Source: Polydactylus sextarius | Taxonomy: Eukaryota > Chordata > Actinopteri > Polynemidae | DNA length: 64,000 nt | Direction of reading: 5' to 3' | NCBI GenBank assembly: GCA_016801845.1 | Contig: CM028917.1 | Coordinates: forward strand, 956,001 to 1,020,000 | Part shown: piece by piece, positions 35,640 through 56,000 of the stretch | Layout: each line of letters begins with the position of its first letter | How positions within the stretch are numbered: position 1 is the first letter of the stretch | Notes under the pieces: generated by a model | Told to the model about the DNA's origin: nothing | The model's input: the letters and a program-made list of their open reading frames with translations, nothing else | The model's database searches: none | Translations under genes and position numbers: made by a program

Positions 35640-36537
35640 ATGCTTCATGATGATGCTATAGACATGATGTTTTAGTGTGAGCATCATGTCTGCATGTTGT
35701 TTGCTGTGACTGTGATGTCATGAATAAATCAAGAGTAATTCAAAATGAAATCATACAGAAATTACACATTTATCATTATACTGATGTCTAAAACAAAACA
35801 ATTAAGTCAGTGGTGCATCATGGCCCACATGGCTTCAAAGACCATGAGAGGCTCAAGTCCTGGGCTACATACAGTACATTATTTCAGCACAGCTTAGATA
35901 ATTCTTCATTATACACATCCCATATTTGACATCCTTCATTCAAAACTGAAAACATTTAGAGTCCAGCATCTCCTCTGAGTCAGGACGGAGACAAGACTTT
36001 TCTCTCTTCATCTCCACGTCAAACACAAAAAACATACAAATTGATGCAAGAGTAGTAGTAGACTACAAAGACAGAAACATACATGAATTAATACACAAGA
36101 CAGACTGCACAGGTCACCGTTGTTATAGACATGAGCAGTGATGAATTGTGCTCCACTGGACCTTTTCCAGGAGAAGGTCGGAAACTCTCAAGACTTGAAA
36201 TGCAGCACATTCTCTCTGAATGTCAAACCAAAAACAGCCACCCTATTAGATTTCTTTTGTTTTTTAGATCATATCTTGAGATCACAAGTTAATAGTTTCT
36301 TTCTCTTGTGATAGTGGCTCTGTACAAACACTTGTGAGACCATTTCCTTCTGCTCTGCTTTTTTTTATGTTTTATTTTAGCATCATTGTTTGTGATTATG
36401 ATTAGGTTCAGGTCTATGATAATGTATAGCTCCTACAGACAGGTCATACTGGTCTGGAGCCATTATTGCCTGATGTAGCTTCACTACTCTGCCTCCCAGT
36501 GCTCAACTAACAGAGGCTGAATCAAGTCACAGGTTAG
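35640..36537. other. 3' flank of the two-domain protease gene
   Basis: No gene seen. A minus-strand AATAAA at 36376-36371, about 160 nt after the protease stop codon, is a good polyadenylation signal for that gene. The rest is unique-looking AT-rich sequence. Confidence 0.6.
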
Positions 36538-44222
<7,685 letters not shown>

Positions 44223-45811
44223 GAGTAAAAAGGTTATGCCATCTGGTCTGCTGCAGCATAAATAACTTCCCTCTCTTCCTCAAACACAAACACACCTCTC
44301 TCTACCTCTGACAGACGTCACCTGTCCAACCTGTCACACCCAGCACCTCAGCACAAATCACCTCAGGTCATGTCAGCGTGGCTCACACTCAGCCGTGATT
44401 AACGTAAAGCACAATTAAGTAAAAAAATATATACAATTATAAAATTAAGCACAATTATCTCTATGAGCTGTCATTTAACTTCTAGATAAGCTGACTCATG
44501 AAGAATATCATGTATTTTATCCTGGACTACATCTATCCAACAGTTGAGGCTTCAGATTTGACAGCGACACTAAAAACTGTTGATATTTAATGATTCATGT
44601 CACATTCATGGTGACCTCTTTAGGCAGCCTGACAATTTTCTTGGAAAACTCGGTACTTTAATACAATACTTCTAACTGTGAGATGACACGCCCTTGTTTA
44701 AAACACAGACAGTACCGGTCACGCTCCAGTGGTTCAGTTTATTTGTTTAATCATCAGTGAATTGTGACCTTGACCTTTTGACTTATGTACTTATGTACTT
44801 CTTGAATTGCACAGTATCCCGAGACAATTAGACGGAACAAACAAGGAACAAACAAGGAACAAAGTTGTTGTTAGTTCATAACAAGAACAATCTCACCCAC
44901 CAGCATATTTGAAACACATTCTTCTGTTGATTTACTGCAACTCAACTGAGACCACAGAGTCAGTCAGTGGGTTCTTAACACGGCCCGACGACATCTTGAT
45001 CTTTGACTTTTGTCTGGTTGTAGTGAAGCTAATTTTTAATTTCTTTATATGTTTCATTCATAAAATTAACTTATTGCCTGATCATATTTTTAAAACCAGC
45101 AACATAATTAAAGCCGTGTGTATAATTAAAGAAAGTCATGCTGTGAGAAGATTAAATGTTTATTAGTACAGTTCTGAATGGAATCAGATGGGACCGGCAG
45201 TTCAGCAGGTTTCACTCTTGACTGACAAGCCTTTCAGTCTATTTAATTAAATTTAACTAATTAAATTAAAACATGTAGCTAAAACATAAAAGCGTTTAAA
45301 GTTGTCAATTTGTCATGAACATTAGCTGATGAGACGAAGTAAACCGGAATAACAGAGGTATGTGTTCAAAATCAAGAAGGAGAAAGATGACGAGGCCAAA
45401 TAAACTATTCAACAGAAAAGGTATCAGAGGTGAATAGTGTCACACGCTTTATATTCACTGTCACTGAACAACTGACTTTACAGCAGCTGACACTGAAACA
45501 AGTTTTAATCACTTTTACTTAGTTCAGATTTTTGCTCTTTACACACATTTAATAATAGTGACAGTCCACCGTGTTCACTGAAGGCTGGTCTGCTGCAGTG
45601 TCAGGAATGACACGGCAGCTTCACTAGACGCTCACTCACTTGATTGTCTTGACAGTTGCTGGAAGATTTTCGTGGGAACACTGGAGATGATGCAGTTTAA
45701 AGTCATCAGAGGTCAAAGCTCAAAAACCTTTTGGTGTGAGAGGAAGAGAGGTCAAGGACTTCTAAACCACAATTCACCATCTTATGACCAGGCCCTGTTG
45801 GCTGTTTCTGT

Positions 45812-45843
<32 letters not shown>

Positions 45844-47943
45844 CTACACACATTTTCTACATATTAATTAGAGAAAGCTGAGGCCAGTCTAGGAAATGGA
45901 TCTAAATGAATCTAAATGGAAAGATTTGGTGGTGGGATGGTTTATCATCACCAGCTGACTATTCAGAAACAAGATGGACCAGAGGAAAAAACTAAAAAAA
46001 AACAAAAAAAAAAACACGGAAGACAAACGTCATAGTTTCCATACAGGAGCATACCATGGGTTTTAAGTAAGAGCATGTCTCTCAGCATGACCTTTGCTTT
46101 AAACCCTGACCCAGAGGTGAAACAATGAGTCACTCACTGTGATCAACAAACATTTCCTTCACCTGCCAAGCAACTGCTGGACAAGAAAACATGTCACCCT
46201 GGTCTCCGATGCAAAAAAAAAAAAAAAAGTTGGTAGTTGGAAGTTGCTTTGATGTTTCCAACATCTGCGTTCACAATCTAACCACAGTTAAAGTTCACAG
46301 CTGTGATCAATAAAACACGTTGGATCTCCAGACATACAGCCCAGCTTTACCAAATGTGTTATGAGATCACACTATGATGTAGCAAACGTGTTTTATCATT
46401 GTCACGGTACAAAGCCATATCAGCAGCTACAGTGCGTGCAAACAAAGAAACAGTTTTTGATGAGTACATTAGATATGTGGCACCCAGCAGGTAATGTGAG
46501 TAGACATTCACTGTGAACACGCTCCTGTTTGTTTAACTTAAAGGGTCTAAGAGCTTCAGACACAAAGAAAAACAACAGACCCTCCAGCTCCAGGTGTTAG
46601 CTCAAGACTTTCAGCCGCTAGTGATCACTGCACTAAATATGTGACTTAACATCAAGCTGTTGAAGCAGTGACAACTCACCAAACCCGGTGGAGGATGAGT
46701 CGTGGGTTGGAAACCAACAATTTAAAAATCATCTTCTATTATATTGTCAGATGTTAAGGGCGTTTTCGTCAAGTCAGAAAATTAAAATCAGACATATTTA
46801 TGGTTGAGATTTATGATGCATCTCTCATCTTAACCTCAAGAAATTTATCCTCACTGTGACATTAAAGCTCTGTTGATCCATGCCAAAAATAAACCAAATT
46901 CAGTGACAATAAAAACTAAAAAGGTCTGTGGATGCAAATGTGATGCTCATCTGATACGGCAGAGCAAATACATCCCCATGCACAAATTTGCTCTGCTATT
47001 TCCAGGAACATTTCTCATTAGTGTGAAGGAAAACTGGATCTGCTGGTTCAGACAGAGTGAGCTCAACAAAGAAGCTGGCTTCACTGACGAACTGGAGGTA
47101 TGCAGAAGTATGATGGGAAATTACAGTGTGTCAGGGAAAAACACTCAAACAAAACAGAAAAAAAATTAAAAACCAGAAACCAGTTAAACCACTGAGATCA
47201 TGTCTGATAAATGACTCAACAAAATGCCATCACACCAACAGACATGAAGAGGAGCGCTGCATCTCGCACAGAACAAAACAAAGAGCAACAACAAAATCAG
47301 TCCAATAAAATCACATATCAATAAATATCCCACTTACAAACACCAGGATTTCAAAACAAAAACATAACTATTCCTCAAATCCTCAAGCACTGACAGCCAC
47401 AACTCCACTTCCTGTTCCCTACTTGCACCAGTGTGAGATGGAGCAGAGGTGTGTCTCTGCCACCATGTACTGTCGCAGCTGGAGAGGCAGGATGAAAACA
47501 CATCACGTCCTCTGGATTTCATCAATAAGAAAGGGTTTATATGTAAAAACTTCTTGCTGTGAAGCAACAGGGCTAACCTCTGTGCCGCCACGCTGCCCTG
47601 GTGGAGGCCACCGCTGGTAAAATCACCTACATCCTCAGCTGAACAGATCATGTGACCCTACTGTTGTAGTATAATGGAATATGTCAAAAGTGTAACTTAG
47701 ACAATTTGATTCATTTTTTTAATCTTTATTTATTGTTAAAAAAGACAAGTCATTGCTGTAAGGAAATGATTAGTTTCCTTTACTTCCTGACACACAGTTG
47801 GCAGTTTTCCATGGAAAGCATTCTTCTTTAATGACTGCTGCATGTTAAGATCTAGGTGTTGACTGGTCATACAAAAGAGGGACAATAAACAGCTTTTATA
47901 GGTACAAACAGTTTCGCTTTCACGTGATCATGTGACAATACTT
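44223..47943. other. Gene-free interval between the protease gene and the L2 copy
   Basis: The first few hundred bases should contain the protease promoter. No other gene is credible. It includes a (TTA)n run at about 45812-45842, poly-A runs near 45990-46015 and 46213-46228, and a repeat piece at 47520-47605 (CTTCTTGCTGTGAAGCAACA, GTGCCGCCACGCTGCCCTGG). Open frames at 46873-47169 and 47334-47651 have no start, splice or family support. Confidence 0.55.
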
Positions 47944-50900
47944 GTTCAATTCAATTCAATTCAATTTATTTTATTTATATAGCACCAGGTCATAAAAACA
48001 TTTATCTCAAGTCTCTTTAGAGTCTTCTTATAGAGAAACCCAACATTTCCACAATGAGCAAGCGCTTGGTGACAATGGAGAGGAAAAACTCCCTTTTAAC
48101 AGGAAGAAACCTCCAGCAGAACCAGACTCAGAGTGGACGGTCATCTGCCTCGACTGGTTGGAGTGAAATGAAAACAGGGAAAAGAGAAGAGACAAAGGAA
48201 AGAGAAGGAGGAGGACGGGGGAGGGGGAGGAAGAAAAGAGGGAGACCAGGAAGAGACAGTAGAGACTAGATGGTTACAAGTCGTTGTTAAAGTAAAATTA
48301 TCATTACAATTAATATTACAATAATAATAATAATAATAATAATAAAGATGAAAATGATGATGTCGTCAAAGAATTGGAATCCAACAGCTCTGGAGTCAAA
48401 ACTTCCTGTAAAAGAGAAAGAGGTAGGGGGAGATACAACTGCGAGAGAGAGCAGATGATGTTAAAAATATGTAGTATATTAATATCAGGACATGAAGTGT
48501 GAGGGAGAGAAAGAGACGTGAAGAGTGAGGGACAGAGAGGAGCAGTGTATTGTCAGAGTTCCCCAGCAGTCTAATCCTATAGCAGCTTAACTAAAGGATG
48601 GTTCAGGCAGGCCCGTGTCCTGCCTGGACCATCCTTAACTATAGGCTTTATCATAAAGGAAAGTTTTTAGTCTAACCTTAAATGTAGAAAGGGTGTCTGC
48701 CTCCTGGACCCAAACTGGGAGCTGGTTCCATAAGAGAGGAGCCTGATAACTGAAGGCTCTACCTCCCATTCTGGTCTTAGAGACTCTAGGAACCACAAGT
48801 AAACCAGCAGTTTGTGTTCGAAGTGATCTATTGGGATAGTAAGGAACTATGAGTTCCTTAAGATATGATGGAGCCTGATCATTAAGGGTTTTATAGGCAA
48901 GCAGGAGGATTTTGAATTCTATTCTAGATTTTACCGGCAGCCAATGAAGAGCAGGCAATACTGGAGAAATATGATCTCTGGTCCTACTTCCTGTCAATAC
49001 CCGTGCTGCAGCATTCTGGATTAACTGAAGGGTTTTGATGGAGTTACTGGAACACCCTGATAGTAGAGAGTTACAGTAGTCCAGTCTAGAGGTAACAAAT
49101 GCATGAATTAACTTTTCAGCATCCTCTCTAGACAGGATGCCTCTGCCTCTGCCTATGTAGGTGGAAAAAAGCTGTTCTAGAGACTTGTCTAATATGAGAT
49201 ACAAAGGATATGTCCTGATCAAAGATTACTCCAAGGTTCCTCACAGTAGAACTGGGGGCCAAAGTGATGCCATCCAGATTAGCTATGTGATCTGAAAATG
49301 ATGTTCTTAGATGTTCAGGGCCAAGTATGATGACTTCGGTTTTGTCTGAGTTTAAAAGTAAGAAATTCTGAGTCATCCAGGTCTTTATGTCTTTAAGACA
49401 ATCCTGAAGTTTGATGACCTGGTTAGTTTCATCTGGTTTCATAAATAAGTACAGCTGGGTATCGTCCGCATAACAGTGGAAGTTTATATTGTGCTTCCTG
49501 ATGATGTTTCCTAAGGGAAGCATGTACAAGATAAAGAGGATTGGTCCTAACACAGAACCCTGTGGAACTCCATGACTAACTGCAGTACATATGGAAGACT
49601 CATTGTTTACATGAACAAACTGGAATCTATCTGATAGATACGACTTAAACCATGAAAGTGCAGTGCCTCTAATCCCAACAACATGTTCTAAGTCAATGTA
49701 ATAGGATCTTATGATCAATTGTGTCAAACGCAGCACTAAGATCCAGCAGGACAAGAATAGAGACAAGTCCATTGTCAGAGGTCATAAGAAAGTCGTTGGT
49801 AACTTTCACTAATGCTGTTTCTGTGCTATGATGAGCTCTAAACCCTGACTGGAAATCCTCATAAAGACTATTCTCATGTAAGTAATCACATAGTTGAGCA
49901 GCAACAACTTTCTCCAGGATTTTGGACATAAAAGGGAGATTTGATATGGGTCTATAATTAGCTAGATCACCTGGGTCCAGAGTAGGTTTTTTAAGTAATG
50001 GTTTAATTACTGCAGCTTTAAAAGCCTGTGGTACATAGCCTTTTGCTAGAGATAGATTTATCAGATGCAAGATGGACATGTCAACTAAAAGTAGGACGTC
50101 TTTAAACAGCCTGGTTGGAACAGGGTCTAAGAGACAAGTCGTTGGTCTGGAAGAAGAAGTGGTTGTTGTCAGTTCAGAGAGATCTATGGAAGAAAAACTG
50201 TCCAGATAAAAGTCAGCTGTTAATGCTGATTCCAAGTCTACTGCACTGGGTGAAATATCAGTGCCAGAAGTGGGAAGGAGGTAACTAATTTTATATCTGA
50301 TGACAATAACTTTATTTGTAAAAAAGTTCATAAAGTCATTGCTGCTGAGATTTACTGGAATAGACGGCTCCACAGAGCTATGACTTTCTGTCAGCCTGGC
50401 CACAGTGCTGAAAAGGAACCTGGGGTTGTTCTTGTTTTCCTCAATTAAAGAAGAATAGTAAGAGGCTCTGGCCTTTCTGAGGGCTCTCTTATATTCTATG
50501 AAACTATCTCTCCAGGCTACATAAAATTCTTCTTGTTTGGTTGAACGCCACTTCCTTTCTAGAATCCGTGACTGTTGCTTTAAAGCCTGTGTTTGTGAGT
50601 TAAACCAAGGAACTCTCCTCCTCTGATTCACTACCTTCTTTCTCAGTGGGGCAACAGCATCAAGTGTTGAACGTAGGCAAGATGCAACGCTGTCAAAACC
50701 ATGATCAACCTGTGCAGCAGTAAATTTAAGATAGTCATCCTCTGCTGTATTCATATATGGCACTCGGATAGATAACTGTTCTTTGAATTTAGCCACAACA
50801 TCGTCAGACAGACACCTACTGTAGTGAAACTGCTTCTCAGAAGTTGTGTAATCTAACACAGTGAACTCAAACCTTATTAAGAAATGGTCAGAGAGAAGAG

Positions 50901-51990
50901 GATTATGAGGAAATATTATTAAATTGTTAACATCAATACCATAGGTAAGAACAAGGTCAAGGGTGTGGTTGAAACAGTGAGTAGGTTTGTTTATATGCTG
51001 AGAAAAGCCAATTGAATCTAACAATATGTTAAACGCAGAACTGAGGCTGTCGTTATCAACATCTGCATGAATGTTAAATCACCCACTATAATAACTTTAT
51101 CTGTCCTGAGAACTATCTCAGATAAAAACTGTGAAAATTCAGCTATAAATTCAGAATAAGGACCAGGTGGACGCTACACAGTAACTACCAGAACTGGTTT
51201 TTGCATTTTCCAGTTTGGATGTGAAAGACTAAGAGTGAGACTTTCAAATGAGTTATATCTAGTCTTAGGTTTAGGATTAATCATTAGATTAGAGTTAAAA
51301 ATGGCTGCAACTCCTCCTCCTCGGCCTGTGCCTCGAGGAATGTGAGCGTTAACATGAGTTGGAGGAGTTGATTCATTCAGATTAACAAAATCCTCCTGCT
51401 TTAGCCAAGTTTCAGTGACACAGAATAGGTCAATATTATGATCAATTATCAAATCATTCACTAATAAAGATTTGGATGGATTGATCTTATGTTTAATAAT
51501 CCACATTTAATAACCTTATGATTTGATTCTACTGTGTTAGTTGTGTTGATCTTAATTAGGTTGCTATGAGTTACTCCTCTTTTTGGTTTAATAAACTTGG
51601 GTGGTCGGGGAGCAGACACAGTTTCTATACATCTATGAATGGGTGACCGCTCTAACTGAAGCACAGAGAAGCGTGTAGGACTGCAACTCTGCCTCCTGGT
51701 CTCAACTCTGGGTTGTCAAGTTTTAGGTCTAATAAAATCGGTCAGATTTCTAGATAAGAGAGCTGCTCCATCCAAAGTGGGGTGGATGCCGTCTCTCCTA
51801 ATCAGACCAGGTTTTCCCCAAAAGCTTTGCCAATTATCTATAAAGCCCACATCGTTGGCTGACTTGTCTAACACTGATTTCAGCCACAGAACATAATGAG
51901 GAATAAAAATCGATAATAATAGAAATAATGATTGCAGCTGTTTACATGACTGCTGTCTTGACGCACTGACAACTGGCTGGATTATTTGAA
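47944..51990 (-). mobile_element. L2 LINE retrotransposon, nearly full length, mutated
   Basis: On the minus strand in order: the end of an esterase-type ORF1 (51980-51716, WQSFWGKPGLIRRDGIHPT), then ORF2. ORF2 has an endonuclease part (51506-51030, NIDLFCVTETWLKQEDFVN; RGTGRGGGVAAIF) and a reverse transcriptase part (51024-49128: [45 protein letters not shown], catalytic HCYADDTQLYLF). The C-terminal part ends at stop 48637-48635 (TFKVRLKTFLYDKAYS). The 3' end is an ATTCA-type repeat at 47944 with TTTATTTATATAGC. ORF2 is broken by a nonsense codon near 51173, a frameshift near 51075 and at least two more breaks near 49750 and 49200, so it cannot be autonomous. ORF1 is truncated at its 5' side. 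Family: L2 clade, as in other teleosts. Confidence 0.93.
48576..48645 (-). repeat. Conserved stem-loop over the L2 ORF2 stop codon
   Basis: Read on the minus strand, CCTATAGTTAAGGATGG and CCAGGCAGG pair with CCTGCCTG, AACCATCCTT and GCTATAGG across a 7-nt loop. The stem includes the ORF2 stop codon (48637-48635). The other L2 copy has the same structure at 34297-34366. Differences between copies keep pairing (A-to-G giving a G-U pair). Confidence 0.65.
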
Positions 51991-52021
51991 CGTAATGAAG
52001 TTTTCTGCTCGAACCAAACAT

Positions 52022-53085
52022 TTCAAAGCTGCATGAGATAAGAAGTCAGAGTAAATAAGAACCACAGACGCAACATTTGGTTTTATCATGAACTTTTCTT
52101 TTGAAAACCAGCACATGCACGATACAAAAACAACTCATTAACAATAAATACGACTACAACTGCACAGACATGAGGCCTCATTTACAAAAGTGGATTTGAA
52201 TTGATTGATGACAGCGGTGATGACAACAACAACATCAAGAACAACAAAAGACCAAGTTAGGCTCAGCTACTGATTTTGAACCTGGTTAAACACGTCCACA
52301 TTCCCCAACCTGTCAACACCACGTGAGCCATCCAACAGGTTTTTAAGTCCTTTAAAAACTTGAACAAAGATTGTAAAGAATTACTGTGATGTCAATCACA
52401 ATCATCTGTTCTATTGTCAGTGTGTGAGCTTTGTCTCAATGTCTCTGACATTTACAGACACAGATTAAAACAGAAAACAATGTTCACCTTTGTTGTCAGT
52501 CCACTGTTAACTGCTCTGTCTCAGAGGAAAGATAAGCTTCTGTATTTATTATAGTGAGAAATTTTTCTGTGAAATGAGAAACTGATTTATTTCCGTCTGA
52601 TGGGTTCAACAGTTCGTGACTAATGACAGTGTTGACAAACAAAAACTGAACCACAACAAAAAGCTGAAAACCGAAGTCTCCACAGTGGTAATAAGTGATT
52701 TAGACCATACACTAGTTTCCTCTGATACAATATTAGAGTCAACTAGGCTGACGATCAAAATGATGAAAATCACTCAAGTTGGACAAAAAAGATGATTTTA
52801 AAACAGAAGTTTAATATGAGTTTGTTTTTCTAAATGAGGCCTCAGCTGAGGAGGAGAAGAGACGTGTTGACGGATGCAGAAAAAGTGAATGATTTGAACA
52901 AGAGAACAAACATAATAAACACGGATAGTCACATTTTTCTACACAATGAGTCAGGAGGGTCAAAGTGAAAGGAGTTATGTAAAAGGAGAAAAGGTGTGTG
53001 CTGGGGTACACACACGCTGCTCTTTGTGCTGCGGTGGGATGAAGAGAAGGAGGAGGAGGAGGAGAGTTTGTCTTTGAATGAAGCG
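52022..53085 (-). other. Probable fus 3' UTR and flank
   Basis: No coding sequence seen. Minus-strand AATAAA signals at 52591-52586 and 52550-52545 could end fus transcripts with a 3' UTR of about 500-540 nt. The L2 element begins about 550 bp further on. Confidence 0.45.
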
Positions 53086-56000
53086 TTAGTAGGGACGCCC
53101 CCGTCGCTCCTGCCTGCGGTCGCCCCTGGAAATGACAACAAAGACTTTATGAACAAATGAGCTGCAGGTGCGTTTGTTCAAATATTCATAGTTTTACACA
53201 AATGGTCTGCTGATGTATGGAGCCTGCTGCATTCAGCTATGGAACAACGCTTCACTTAAGAGACAATATTATAAGACGGGAACGCTCCTTTAGGGTGAAC
53301 AGACTTCATGTCAAATAAAACCAACCCAGTCAACAACAGATGCTGTAGGTGAAGAGACATCACAGCCTGAGTCACAGAGTTTCTCATGATTCCTTCTTTC
53401 AGCTGGAAGGAAAATGTAAAACCTCTTCTACTGAGACGTTAACATGTTGCTGATCGCTTTATAGTGTTGATAGTGCATTGAGGAGTTGTTGTGTTATTAT
53501 GTTATTTCAACTAGTTTAACACAATATAGTCACATGATATAAACAATAAAAACAAAAGCACTGGTGTGTAAATACACGTCTCCATCTGTTTAAGGTTAAA
53601 TATGGAAGTTGGGATTGTGCTTCATGAAATGATGTGAAATATTTATATCTGATGAAGAGTTCACACACAGTCCGCGAGCTGAAAGCCTTTAAATATGTAG
53701 AAAACACAAACTCAGTTTCAAATCCTGACAGCATATGATTTTTCACTACAGAGAGCAGCTAGTTTGAGCGAAGCTGACCTGGCGTCCATCTTTCCGGGGC
53801 CGTAACCTCCCCGGTCGCCTCCTCGTCCTCCTCTGAATCCACCGCGGTCGCCACCTCGGCCCCTGAAGCCTCCTCGATCAAACCCACCTCTGCGTTCTGC
53901 TCCATAACCTCCTGAAGGCACAACAACAAATTGGAGGCATATTTGTGTCAAATTGTTGCCTTGTGTTATTGAGCCATAAAAATAAAATGAGGTCATCTGA
54001 ATTCACACTCAGATGTGGCATTAGCTGCTGCTTCATCGACAGCACAGAGCTTATGGGTGGCCTGAGTCACAAAATATTTTTCTTGTGTAGTTTAAACGTG
54101 TTATCTTTATTAACACAGTGAGTAATAAAATCACAGCAGGAACACAAATCATTTCCCGGTAGTCCCTAACTAATCAAATCATTAACCTGATCATTTCCCA
54201 TTAACACACTAAAGTGTGAAAGAAATGATGAGTAAATAGGAAAATATGCTAAATATATAATATTTGTAAAAACTGAAATACTTTTAGAAAATGTTCTCAT
54301 GCTAAGAGCATGATCAGTATCTATTTCCAGTATCAGACGTTTGGTGTTATTATATAAAAGGTCAAACCTCTGTCCATGGGCGGCATCCCACCACCATCCT
54401 CTGGTTTAGGAGCTTTGCATTGGTTACACTCATTACGCCACGAGAAGTTCAGGTTACCACAGTTACTGAGGAGAAATGTGCAAGAAGAACCGTATTAAAA
54501 CCCATTTATAAATATCCACAAAATGATATTTACAACAGTTGCAGCTTTACGGTCATGTTATTTATTTGACACATGTATAGGGGTTTGACAGAACACAAGA
54601 GACGGTTATTTGACTTAACAGTCTGGTTTTAAAATGTGTGTAATTAGCAGATCGATGGTAAGCAGGAATGAATCCTCAGAACAAGAGTCATAGGATTTTA
54701 CAGTAAGACTAAAAGAGCTTTCTTCTTCTGTACATTAGAGCTCAGCAGGCCAGAGGTGGAGCTTCTCCTCTCAGAGATACAAATGTCACAGCTTCCTTCA
54801 GGGCTAACATTTTAGTGTGTGTATTTTCTTTGTTTAGTCCTCCAGTTCAGCAGAGAGGTTGATTTTTAAAGATGCTGCTAATCTGACAAACACACAAACG
54901 TAATAACAGTAGAATCAGTAGAATCTCTCCACTTCAAGTTGTGGAGGTTGAAGTCATTAATTTATATTTATAATTTATATATTCATCTGAGTGCAAATAT
55001 TTAAGTACAGATATTTAAGACAGAGGAGGTTTACTGAGAGAAAAAGTCAATAATTGCTTTTATAATGTGAAAAATAAGTGAAATCACCAAATTCTGACTT
55101 ACGGGTTTGAACATTTCCAGTCCCCAGCTCGCTGCTGCCCTCCTCCTCCACCACCACCACCACCGTTACCTCCGGGGAAACCTCCACCTCGACCTCCTCC
55201 AAATCCCCCGTGGCCCATCGGCCCTTCACGGAGAAAAAAAACAGCCGGTATTTATATCAAACTAGAGTTGAAGTTGAAGGCATCACTCACTTATCCTGCA
55301 TAGCTTCAGCTGTACATTGTGTTTGTAAGGCCTGAGACATGTGACTGAAGATGTAGAATCAGCAACAAGAGCAACCAGCAGACGACTGACAGAGAATTGA
55401 CAGTTCAGATATAAAATGGACCTTGTGGTGAGACTGTTTTTAACTGCTGTTTAAAAGGTCAAGAACAGTCTTTTATTCTGAATTTGTCTGAAATGAGACA
55501 GGACAACAAACACCAAATTTAAATTAAGTTAAAAACAAAAAAAAAAAAAAAAAAAAAAGAAAAGGAAAAAAAAGTTTTCACCTCCTCGCCCACGACCTCC
55601 CCTCATTCCACCTCGGCCACCAAAGTCAGCTCTGCGGGTGGCAAAGGACACTTTGATGGGATTTCCATTGAAGTCTTTACCTGGTGAGGAGACAGACGGG
55701 AAAGTTGAACAGAACAAGGACGTACATGACTGACGATGAGAAGCTCAGCACAGAATTGAACATATTTATTGTAACATCAGAGCCCATCAGCAGACGTCCA
55801 AAAGGTCCTGAAGCTAATGAAAGAATTCGCGAGTCCTGACTAGATGGACCGCAAACCTACCATCAAACCAGTCTATGGCAGCCTTGGCTGAGGGTGGGTC
55901 ATCGAAGGAAACCGTGGCCTCTCCTTTCAGCTTTCCAGTATCTCTGTCTGTGTACAGATTGATCATGGGCAGGCCTGTTTTCTTGTTGACCTGAGGATGG

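Noticed and set aside
46873..47651. Open frames between the protease gene and the L2 copy
   Set aside because: They are short, lack splice or family support, and partly overlap a common interspersed repeat.
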